Positions 7,993 to 13,100 of a stretch of DNA of 13,191 bases are shown here, piece by piece. Source of the stretch: Candidatus Nitrosopolaris rasttigaisensis. Lineage in GTDB: Archaea; Thermoproteota; Nitrososphaeria; Nitrososphaerales; Nitrososphaeraceae. Both the position numbers and the translations under genes were made by a program. The notes under the pieces are model-generated. The model ran no database searches, was not told where the DNA came from, and saw nothing but the letters and a program-made list of their open reading frames with translations. The DNA is taken from positions 1 to 13,191 of the forward strand of contig CAKOFP010000078.1 in the NCBI GenBank assembly GCA_933226995.1, in the 5' to 3' direction. Every line of letters begins with the position of its first letter. Position 1 is the stretch's first letter.

Positions 7993-8508
7993 ATGCCAAA
8001 AAAAGCCAGGCGGCAACAGAACGTCAAGAATAGCAAGTTTACATTTTCCAAATATAAATATGCCCTAATGATTTTTGGGGGTATCGCAGTAATTGTCGTA
8101 ATAGCCGGCTATTTTGGAATACGCTCTTTGATTCCTGTGAATGGTAATACTCCGGCTTTTGCTCCTCCGATAAATACATTTATGAAAGCAAGTCATTCTC
8201 CTCAAACGGGCTGGCTGTTCACCAGCCAATCTACCGCAGCTTCACGAAGTAATGGCATGGGAGCAGGATTTAACAGCCCGACGATTTTCTTAAAATATGG
8301 TGCGCTTGACTCGATCCATTTAATCAATGAGGATGCCGATACACGCTCACTCCATAACCTGAATATAGATACATTTAACGTACATACTAAAAGCCTGGGG
8401 TATTTTGAAAGTCAGTCCCTCACGTTCATTGCAAATAAAATTGGCACATTTGTTTACTACTGCAACATACATCCGGAGATGAGAGGCCTAATAAAGGTCG
8501 AGCAGTGA
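7993..8508 (+). CDS. Membrane-anchored cupredoxin (type-1 copper protein)
   Basis: 171 residues. A basic N-terminus (1-23) is followed by one transmembrane segment (about 24-44, YALMIFGGIAVIVVIAGYFG), placing the rest outside the cell. The C-terminal domain (about 90-171) is a plastocyanin-like beta fold. The type-1 copper ligands are visible: H121 in SLHNLNID, then C157, H160 and M163 in YYCNIHPEMRG. Such proteins carry single electrons, and ammonia-oxidising archaea use many of them in place of cytochromes; the partner here is not known. The leaderless ATG is supported by the TATA box 27 nt upstream. The gene stands alone, divergent from carA and convergent with rpoK. Confidence 0.85.
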   Translation: MPKKARRQQNVKNSKFTFSKYKYALMIFGGIAVIVVIAGYFGIRSLIPVNGNTPAFAPPINTFMKASHSPQTGWLFTSQSTAASRSNGMGAGFNSPTIFLKYGALDSIHLINEDADTRSLHNLNIDTFNVHTKSLGYFESQSLTFIANKIGTFVYYCNIHPEMRGLIKVEQ

Positions 8509-8528
8509 TCTCTCTTATCTTAACTATC

Positions 8529-8554
8529 AGAATTCATTGATGTAACTGAATTCT
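8529..8554. terminator. Inverted repeat between convergent genes
   Basis: AGAATTCA (8529-8536) and TGAATTCT (8547-8554) form a perfect 8-bp stem with a 10-nt loop in the short gap between the 3' ends of the cupredoxin gene and rpoK. Its position suggests a bidirectional 3' end or processing element. It has no adjacent poly-T run. Confidence 0.35.
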
Positions 8555-8573
8555 ATCATATTCTAGACATCTC

Positions 8574-9080
8574 TCATTTCAACCAATCTATCGGGATATC
8601 CTGGTATACACCGTTAGGTAGAACGCGTCTAATAGATATGGGCAGTGCTTTAGCATATAACTCCGCTGTTGCTAGAGAGATTGAATCTCTTACCTCATGG
8701 GGGACTCTAATAAACGCCGGCGCTCCCAAAGAAAGTTGTAAAGATCTGGCACCCGTGATCCTTGCCTTTTCAAACCTCGTAATGCGTGCTGGTCCGATTA
8801 GAATCTGATTGCCATTAGGAATGATCTCCTTGAGTTCGAATTCAACTTCAGCATAAGTCACAACTTCATCTTCAGGTCGGCCCGATTTCTTGACTGGAGT
8901 ATCTCCTAATTGTACCCGAGCTTTTTCGAGTGTAGCATCATGTTTGATGGCTATTTTTTTCGTAGTCGTGGAGACATCTCGCCGGCTACGGCTCTTTTTC
9001 GGAGCAGAGTTTATCCCCTTATCAGTTTTAGTTTTAAACTTTTTGGAAGAGGTCTTTTGATTTGAAGAATGTTTAACCAC
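8574..9080 (-). CDS. rpoK: DNA-directed RNA polymerase subunit K (Rpo6) with long N-terminal extension
   Basis: The C-terminal half matches archaeal RpoK, the orthologue of eukaryotic Rpb6 and bacterial omega, which stabilises the polymerase core. The signature is ILIGPARITRFEKARITGAR, then SLQLSLGAP and finally PISIRRVLPNGVYQDIPIDW. Classical archaeal RpoK is a small protein. Here about 85 Lys/Ser/Thr-rich residues precede the core. The start I prefer is GTG 9080 (168 residues) or TTG 9083, because the TATA-like sequence at 9106-9118 places the start of transcription near 9082-9086. A TTG at 9104 would extend the frame by eight residues but lies too close to the TATA box. It shares its promoter region with the divergent cyclophilin-fold gene. 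Confidence 0.88.
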   Translation of the reverse strand: MVKHSSNQKTSSKKFKTKTDKGINSAPKKSRSRRDVSTTTKKIAIKHDATLEKARVQLGDTPVKKSGRPEDEVVTYAEVEFELKEIIPNGNQILIGPARITRFEKARITGARSLQLSLGAPAFIRVPHEVRDSISLATAELYAKALPISIRRVLPNGVYQDIPIDWLK

Positions 9081-9100
9081 CAAGAATGTTCCAAAAGATA

Positions 9101-9120
9101 ACAATTATATAATTAAATGT
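9101..9120. promoter_or_regulatory. Shared, symmetric TATA region for rpoK and the cyclophilin-fold gene
   Basis: AATTATATAATT (9103-9114) is a perfect palindrome and gives an A/T-rich TATA-like box on both strands. It lies about 25 nt before the rpoK start (9080-9083) and about 24 nt before the ATG at 9134, so one element can serve two divergent leaderless transcripts. Confidence 0.5.
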
Positions 9121-9133
9121 TGCGAAATCTACA

Positions 9134-9566
9134 ATGTCCAGTAAATTAAACCTTCCCATTTCAGCAGTTTGGGTTAAGGTGAAATAGGTTCAGCACGGTT
9201 TCAAGGATACCTCTTAATATAGAGATATCAAATAAGGGAGTCGTCGAGTGCGAGATTATTCGCCATCTTTCCCCGATCACAACTAAGATCATTTTAAAGG
9301 GTTTGCCTTTGAAGGATAGGATTCATAAGCTGAGAGAAAATTTAGTATATATAGAGACCGGGTTAACGATAGGAGCAGAGAAACAACGATCTCGGTTTAG
9401 ACGTGGCGAGATGGCCTACTTAACGTCTAACGGTTCCTTATGTATTTTCGTTAAAGATTCTGCACCAATATCTGCTATGAATCCGATAGGTGTAGTTAGA
9501 TCCAACCTGCATTTAGTAGAAACGGCGCAAACAGGGGACGTAATGACACTACGGCATATTAATTAA
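9134..9566 (+). CDS. Cyclophilin-fold small protein (COG2164-like), probably interrupted by a 43-nt intron
   Basis: The main exon encodes a small beta-barrel like the TM1367/COG2164 cyclophilin-fold proteins: PITTKIILKGLPLKDR, then FRRGEMAYLTSNGSLCIF and MNPIGVV. Their function is not established. The conserved frame is open upstream of the TTG at 9303 (an obvious N-terminal strand, GVVECEIIRHLSP) back to a TGA at 9180-9182. It has no ATG, GTG or TTG there. A leaderless ATG at 9134, placed correctly after the shared TATA region, encodes MSSKLNLPISAVWV in another frame. Removing 9176-9218 joins GTT to ATA in frame, giving SAVWV-IEISNKGVVECE, a natural strand pair. The product is 129 residues, typical for the family. 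Without splicing, the minimal product from TTG 9303 (87 residues) would lack the first strands. The stop codon overlaps that of S25e, which is convergent. Confidence 0.68.
9176..9218 (+). other. 43-nt candidate bulge-helix-bulge intron
   Basis: The exon 1 end UGGG (9170-9173) pairs with intron CUUA (9213-9216), forming the central 4-bp helix. The 5' bulge is UUA (9174-9176, cut UU|A) and the 3' bulge AUA (9217-9219, cut AU|A). The inner stem AGGUG/UACCU (9177-9181 with 9208-9212) directly follows the 5' bulge. The cut lies between codons and the length is 1 modulo 3, which corrects the frame. No outer helix abuts the core, as in the carB intron. Other frame-correcting pairs of sites exist nearby, but this is the only one I found with the full core. 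Confidence 0.6.
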
Positions 9567-9895
9567 ACTTGCTCAATCAGCTGATATACTCTATGGCCGC
9601 TATAACCACCAACACTTTTAACTATGCCTTTTGCTTCGAGTGATTTGATATATGCGTTAGCTACAGAAATTTTTACGCCCGCAGCTCTTGCCACACCATG
9701 AATCGTAATAGCTTTCATGCTCTGTATAGCTCTCCTGCCTTGTGAATCCTCCACCAAAACTGATAGCTTTTGTTTTTGCTGGACTTTTCCTAAAGCCTTC
9801 TTGGTTTCTTCCTTCTTTACAGGTTTACCGCCGTCATGACCAGAAGATGGAGAACCTTTTTCAGATCCCAGAGGTTTTTTCTTACTGCCGCCCAT
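9563..9895 (-). CDS. rps25e: 30S ribosomal protein S25e
   Basis: 110 residues. S25e is a small-subunit protein of eukaryotes and some archaeal lineages. A basic N-terminus (MGGSKKKPLGSEKG, about 1-45) precedes a winged-helix domain (about 55-110) with MKAITIHGVARAAGVKISVA, the NAYIKSLEAKGIVKSV recognition segment and the wing GGYSGHRVYQL. The start is ATG 9895, giving the typical MGG-K-K start. An ATG eight codons upstream (9919) lies inside the TATA box. The TATA box at 9918-9926 sits about 27 nt before ATG 9895, so the mRNA is leaderless. Its stop codon overlaps that of the convergent cyclophilin-fold gene. Confidence 0.9.
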   Translation of the reverse strand: MGGSKKKPLGSEKGSPSSGHDGGKPVKKEETKKALGKVQQKQKLSVLVEDSQGRRAIQSMKAITIHGVARAAGVKISVANAYIKSLEAKGIVKSVGGYSGHRVYQLIEQV

Positions 9896-9917
9896 GCTAA
9901 CTGTACAGATTTGTCGC

Positions 9918-9926
9918 ATTTTATAA
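9918..9926 (-). promoter_or_regulatory. TATA box of rps25e
   Basis: On the minus strand CTTATAAAA is centred 27 nt before the ATG at 9895, fixing that start over the ATG at 9919. Confidence 0.65.
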
Positions 9927-10046
9927 GTTGTGCTCCATGTCCTTTACCAAACTTTTCGGACGCTCTAAGTTAGTTAGTTAGTTTTAGGTTAACAGCACTG
10001 GTAATCCAATTTTAAACAATAATGCATTAAAGATCAAGCGTCTTTA

Positions 10047-11039
10047 TTACTGGGCAACAAGTCGGTCCAAAAGATATATGAATTGATCAAGTTTTTCTCT
10101 TGGGACTACTGCCCCACATGCTTTTTCGTGTCCTCCACCACTTCCCCCTACCTCTGAACTAATCTGATTTACCACTCTCCCTAAATGCACTTTACAGGAT
10201 TTGTTGCCACGGATAGAAAAAATATAGGAATCAATCTCGTCTTTTAACTTATAGACCATTGCAACTGGTTTTTCTGAGATACCCAAAACAAAGTTGACAA
10301 TCATACTGGCAGATAGTGCTGAATTATTTTGCGCATACGCAATGTTGTCGGATTTAGTTATAGATCCTTCTATTTTCCTAATAGCATCAGAAACCTTTCG
10401 GGCGTATCTTTCTGCTATGGAGAAACCACCTTCTATATCGTGAGGGTATTTCATACCTGAAAGGAAATTGACAAGCTCAATTAGAAATTCGTCATCATGC
10501 TGTTTAGCGGAGATCATATAGGAAAGGACAGTAGATTCCAACATTAGAAATTGCCTATCATATCGCGATACGATGGCAGAAGCGATAGGCTTATTTTCCA
10601 TATAGTCGGTCAATGAACTAGCAGCTGCAAAAAAAGCCGCATGTGGCTTTAATTTCTTTTTGAATTTATTGTATATTTGTACACTGCTGCATTCTTCAAC
10701 AGAGTGAATCAGCAATACTCCTTTTTTCTTGAGTGCGATAACGGTCTCTAGATTTAGGTCATGATGATCAATATATATGACCTTAGCGCCATTTGAGATA
10801 ATTTTACCCACTATATCTATAAATTCTCCCTCATTTTTTTTACTCAAGCCCAAGTCGCTAACAAAAATTCGATCTAGTTTGGGTAAAAAGTCGGCAGCAG
10901 CCAGTTTATCGAGGGTAGAGATAATATTAGGGTAATCGACTAAGATGATAGTTTTAGCATTAAACGCTGCCTTGATCAATACAGCAGATAATATACCATC
11001 GACATCTTCTTTATGTGACAGGCACGCCGTTATAGACAT
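10047..11039 (-). CDS. DHH-family phosphoesterase (RecJ/NrnA-like)
   Basis: 330 residues. The N-terminal DHH domain (about 1-150) has SHKEDVDG (H9, D12, D14), VSDLG (D62) and YIDHHD (D91-H92-H93), which bind two divalent metals. The C-terminal DHHA1 domain (about 225-330) ends with GGSGGGHEKACGA (298-310), the substrate-binding glycine motif. Family members hydrolyse phosphodiesters in short RNA, DNA or cyclic dinucleotides. The motif set fits an archaeal RecJ/NrnA-like nuclease, but the substrate cannot be read from sequence. The ATG at 11039 lies about 27 nt from a TATA box, so the transcript is leaderless. It lies downstream of the candidate RNA gene on the same strand. Confidence 0.88.
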   Translation of the reverse strand: MSITACLSHKEDVDGILSAVLIKAAFNAKTIILVDYPNIISTLDKLAAADFLPKLDRIFVSDLGLSKKNEGEFIDIVGKIISNGAKVIYIDHHDLNLETVIALKKKGVLLIHSVEECSSVQIYNKFKKKLKPHAAFFAAASSLTDYMENKPIASAIVSRYDRQFLMLESTVLSYMISAKQHDDEFLIELVNFLSGMKYPHDIEGGFSIAERYARKVSDAIRKIEGSITKSDNIAYAQNNSALSASMIVNFVLGISEKPVAMVYKLKDEIDSYIFSIRGNKSCKVHLGRVVNQISSEVGGSGGGHEKACGAVVPREKLDQFIYLLDRLVAQ

Positions 11040-11060
11040 CTTTTGGTTTCATACAAAAAC

Positions 11061-11070
11061 TAAATTTAAG
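11061..11070 (-). promoter_or_regulatory. TATA box of the DHH phosphoesterase gene
   Basis: On the minus strand CTTAAATTTA is centred about 26 nt before the ATG at 11039. Confidence 0.55.
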
Positions 11071-11148
11071 TTGTGCGTACGAAAAGCGTCTATTACTAAC
11101 GTACTCTTAGTTTCATTGTTTATTGATAATGCTTATTTGCAGCCAAGA

Positions 11149-11413
11149 TAAAAAAATCTTCCCTCCTAAGAGGCATAGTTTGAATTCTAGGGCAATATAG
11201 ACGTGCACGGGTCGATACTGCGATGAAGTAGGCGTATGGTTTGAGCCAAATGTCGTGATATAATACCTCGCCTCGGAAATAGACCTCAACCCGTTCCAAA
11301 CTGCCCGGAGAACTATTTACTGAAAGATATGGTCTCGCACTCAGAATTGCGCAGTTCGACAAGGATCTGGAAGCGCCCGCCGACGTAGACGATAGTCTCT
11401 ACGGGAAGACGGC
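11149..11413 (-). ncRNA. Candidate structured non-coding RNA, about 265 nt
   Basis: This stretch is richer in G+C than its surroundings. A TATA-like box (11431-11445, minus strand) predicts a transcript starting near 11413, and a run of seven T (11150-11156) followed by ATC marks a likely 3' end. The two ends pair: GUCUUCCC (11410-11403) with GGGAAGAU (11163-11156), 8 bp including one G-U. A second long-range helix, ACGGGUUGA (11294-11286) with UCGACCCGU (11215-11207), is 9 bp with one G-U. GUAGA/UCUAC forms a local hairpin near the 5' end. I could not find the hallmark motifs of SRP RNA or RNase P RNA. An 80-codon frame (11120-11362) crosses it but resembles no protein I know. Confidence 0.4.
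11150..11156 (-). terminator. Poly-T terminator of the candidate RNA
   Basis: Seven consecutive T on the minus strand directly follow the 3' half of the terminal helix. Archaeal polymerase terminates efficiently at such runs. Confidence 0.45.
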
Positions 11414-11430
11414 AGATTAAAACATTGGAC

Positions 11431-11445
11431 CTAAATAATATATAG
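11431..11445 (-). promoter_or_regulatory. TATA box of the candidate RNA
   Basis: On the minus strand CTATATATTATTTAG lies between the tfb stop codon and the RNA candidate, predicting a start near 11413. Confidence 0.45.
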
Positions 11446-11478
11446 ATAACAAGAAGAATGTATCCCTGACCTTGGAAT

Positions 11479-12573
11479 TCATGATCGGCCTGTCTTTCCT
11501 ATCAACGGTTTGACTTTTATCGTTAGCTTAAAACTTGTCAAAATATCTTTACATCTGTTACGGATGGTAACTTCAGTCACTCCGGCCAAGCTTGATAAAT
11601 CTATCTGTAGAAGATTGACGCCCAGTAGTATTGCAGCTAGATAAATATATGCTGCTGCCAGCCCGTTTGGGGATTTGCCATCTGCAAGAAGGTGATTGTT
11701 GGACTTGTGAGCTATCTCAATCGCTAGTCTCTCTACCTTGGCTTCAATTTTTGCCATGTTTGCAAGTTTGGCTATGTAATGATCAATTGTAAGCGTTACA
11801 GGGATTGGAAGTGACGTTATTGTGGTCGTCGCGGCTGCTGAAATTAATACTGATTCGGTGCCTACAGCGGCTTTTGCCATAGCCGGGAAATGACTAGGCA
11901 ATGACGTAGAGAGCTGCGTGGGTTGTTCTGTAAAGACGCCCATCTCCATAACCATCATCCTATAGTATTTAGAAGCTAGTTTTAGGCTAGACCTATCATT
12001 CTGAGTAATGCCAGTTGCTTCCACTATTTCTTCCAACGACCTCACTACAGAGCACCTTTTACAGGCTAGATAAATTGTTGCTGCCGCCATGGAGTTGATA
12101 GATTTTCCTTTTGCCCCACTCCTGCTCTCAAAATTTCGATAGATCATCGCTGCGGTTTCTACCAGTATCTTCGGAAAACACATCGCTGAACAAGTTTCGT
12201 TAATCCTGGATAAGACGTTTGAGAGTCTTCTCTGTTTCGGGGAAGCTACTCTTATCCTTGAATGCCATTTCCTCATGCTATTCATCCGTTCTGCCATTTG
12301 GCAGTCAATTGATTTGCCGCTGTAATCCTTCGTACCTAAACCAATCTCGGTTCTTAAACCGTAATCATGTAATGAAAGGCTTGTATATCCGCTAGCACGT
12401 GTATTCTTTGACCTTTCTTCAAAGTCAGAGGAGTTGCTTTCAGGACCATAATCGTCGACCTGATCCATGACTACACAACCACATTTTTGGCAAATGTATT
12501 CACCTATGTTGTAATCATGAATGAGCCCAGATTCGCACTCAGGACACTGCGTATAGTATTCTGTTGAATTCAA
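11479..12573 (-). CDS. tfb: Transcription initiation factor IIB with an insertion between cyclin repeats
   Basis: 364 residues; most archaeal TFB proteins have about 300. TFB binds the TBP-TATA complex and recruits RNA polymerase. The N-terminal zinc ribbon has C10-P-E-C13 and C28-Q-K-C31. A reader/linker region follows (about 40-110), then cyclin repeat 1 (about 113-212, with GKSINSMAAATIYLACKR) and cyclin repeat 2 (about 262-355, with SPNGLAAAYIYLAA and AGVTEVTIRNRCKDIL, the recognition helix). Residues about 214-261, rich in Ala, Thr, Ser and Pro, replace the usual short linker between repeats. The TTG at 12573 is the only start before the first zinc-binding cysteines, and TGA lies six codons upstream. 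It is 7 nt downstream of a 49-codon ORF on the same strand. Ammonia-oxidising archaea often have several TFB paralogues. Confidence 0.92.
   Translation of the reverse strand: MNSTEYYTQCPECESGLIHDYNIGEYICQKCGCVVMDQVDDYGPESNSSDFEERSKNTRASGYTSLSLHDYGLRTEIGLGTKDYSGKSIDCQMAERMNSMRKWHSRIRVASPKQRRLSNVLSRINETCSAMCFPKILVETAAMIYRNFESRSGAKGKSINSMAAATIYLACKRCSVVRSLEEIVEATGITQNDRSSLKLASKYYRMMVMEMGVFTEQPTQLSTSLPSHFPAMAKAAVGTESVLISAAATTTITSLPIPVTLTIDHYIAKLANMAKIEAKVERLAIEIAHKSNNHLLADGKSPNGLAAAYIYLAAILLGVNLLQIDLSSLAGVTEVTIRNRCKDILTSFKLTIKVKPLIGKTGRS
11791..11934 (-). other. Low-complexity insertion in TFB
   Basis: These codons (about residues 214-261) encode a Ser/Thr/Ala/Pro-rich stretch including ISAAATTTITSLP, where most TFBs need only about a dozen residues between cyclin repeats. 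The frame is preserved, so it is probably translated. I found no convincing bulge-helix-bulge core whose cut sites would remove it in frame. Confidence 0.5.
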
Positions 12574-12580
12574 ATCTATA

Positions 12581-12730
12581 TCACTTTGTCATCGTGTTAG
12601 GTATCGATATGATTCGCATTCCTGCCCTTCTGGTCATAAGGTCAGATTTTGACCTGTTGAGAAATTTGTTTCGCAAATTCAAACCCCTTCTATTGACAAT
12701 CTTACTCATATTACCTAAATTATTGAACAT
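12581..12730 (-). CDS. Small basic protein, 49 residues, upstream of tfb
   Basis: ATG 12730 begins MFNNLGNMSKIVNRRGLNLR and ends at TGA 12581, 7 nt before the tfb start. The protein is strongly basic (many Arg/Lys), has no recognisable domain, and resembles nothing I know. Support comes from a TATA-like box at 12751-12760, centred about 26 nt upstream of the ATG, which predicts a leaderless transcript starting at this ORF. If real, it is the first gene of a two-gene operon with tfb or a regulatory leader peptide. If not, the region is a long 5' leader of tfb. The frame stays open further upstream to a possible ATG at 12796. Confidence 0.38.
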   Translation of the reverse strand: MFNNLGNMSKIVNRRGLNLRNKFLNRSKSDLMTRRAGMRIISIPNTMTK

Positions 12731-12847
12731 TTTTCGGTTGCTTAGGTCATAAAAAATAAGCCTGGTTAGTTGAGGAAAATATTTCTGGATCAACACACCC
12801 GTTCAGGAGTAGGAGAGGATTATTCTATTTATTTAGGATGGTCATAA
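12632..12847. repeat. Three GGTCATAA direct repeats upstream of tfb
   Basis: Identical 8-mers at 12632-12639, 12745-12752 and 12840-12847. The first adjoins a perfect inverted repeat AGGTCA-N5-TGACCT (12639-12655). The second abuts the TATA-like core of the small ORF-tfb promoter. They could be sites for a transcription regulator of tfb. Confidence 0.4.
12751..12764 (-). promoter_or_regulatory. Promoter of the small ORF-tfb unit
   Basis: On the minus strand CAGGCTTATTTTTT provides a TATA-like core centred about 26 nt before ATG 12730. The same ten bases CAGGCTTATT recur on the plus strand at 12991-13000. Confidence 0.4.
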
Positions 12848-12990
12848 CAATTTACCATAATTGGAAATATTTCTAGTCCCTGCTATCAGCTACGGAATAG
12901 TCTGATTTAGATTTGACATGAGAAAGATAATAAGTCAAATTCTGGATGAAAAAACATTTTTGTCTTTGATATATTATAAAAATTGACAAT

Positions 12991-13004
12991 CAGGCTTATT
13001 ATCT
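12991..13004 (+). promoter_or_regulatory. Promoter of the right-edge genes
   Basis: CAGGCTTATTATCT contains a TATA-like core centred about 25 nt before the ATG at 13023. A second A/T-rich box (ATATTATAAAAA, 12969-12980) could give a start near 13000. Confidence 0.4.
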
Positions 13005-13022
13005 GACAGATACATCTAAAAC

Positions 13023-13100
13023 ATGAAAGAATCTAGCGACGAAATGAAATGTACCAAAATTACCGTATACGGAAGATGTAGGGGAAAGCGGGTTGTCTAG
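13023..13100 (+). CDS. 25-residue small ORF with two cysteines
   Basis: ATG 13023 begins MKESSDEMKCTKITVYGRCR and stops at TAG 13098-13100. It has Cys10 and Cys19 and a basic C-terminus. A TATA-like core sits about 25 nt upstream, so the ATG may be the first codon of a leaderless mRNA. It overlaps the TTG start of the following membrane protein by 8 nt, an arrangement that allows translational coupling. It may be a leader peptide, a small protein, or the first exon of the next gene. Confidence 0.3.
   Translation: MKESSDEMKCTKITVYGRCRGKRVV

Larger units (their letters stand above)
12731..13022. other. Divergent promoter region between the tfb unit and the right-edge genes
   Basis: No gene is seen. 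The region holds two mirrored promoter cores (AATAAGCCTG at 12755 and CAGGCTTATT at 12991), two GGTCATAA copies (12745, 12840), and the inverted repeats ATTTGAC/GTCAAAT (12911-12917, 12934-12940) and AGATAATAAG/CTTATTATCT (12925-12934, 12995-13004). Confidence 0.5.

Noticed and set aside
9174..9234. Alternative in-frame splice sites for the cyclophilin-fold gene (9174-9234, 9174-9207, 9180-9219)
   Set aside because: Each corrects the frame and has a 4-bp central helix (UUUG/CAAA, UUUG/CAAG, UUAA/UUAA), but none has an inner stem directly following the 5' bulge, unlike 9176-9218.
9248..9305. Starts at GTG 9248 or TTG 9303 for the cyclophilin-fold gene
   Set aside because: GTG 9248 is out of frame and stops within 13 codons. 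TTG 9303 cuts off clearly homologous N-terminal residues.
9893..9919. ATG 9919 as the S25e start
   Set aside because: It lies inside the TATA box, while ATG 9895 is 27 nt from it and gives the family N-terminus.
11120..11362. 80-codon minus-strand frame
   Set aside because: It needs a TTG start with no support, its product resembles no family and has a random-looking composition. The paired ends and poly-T better fit an RNA.
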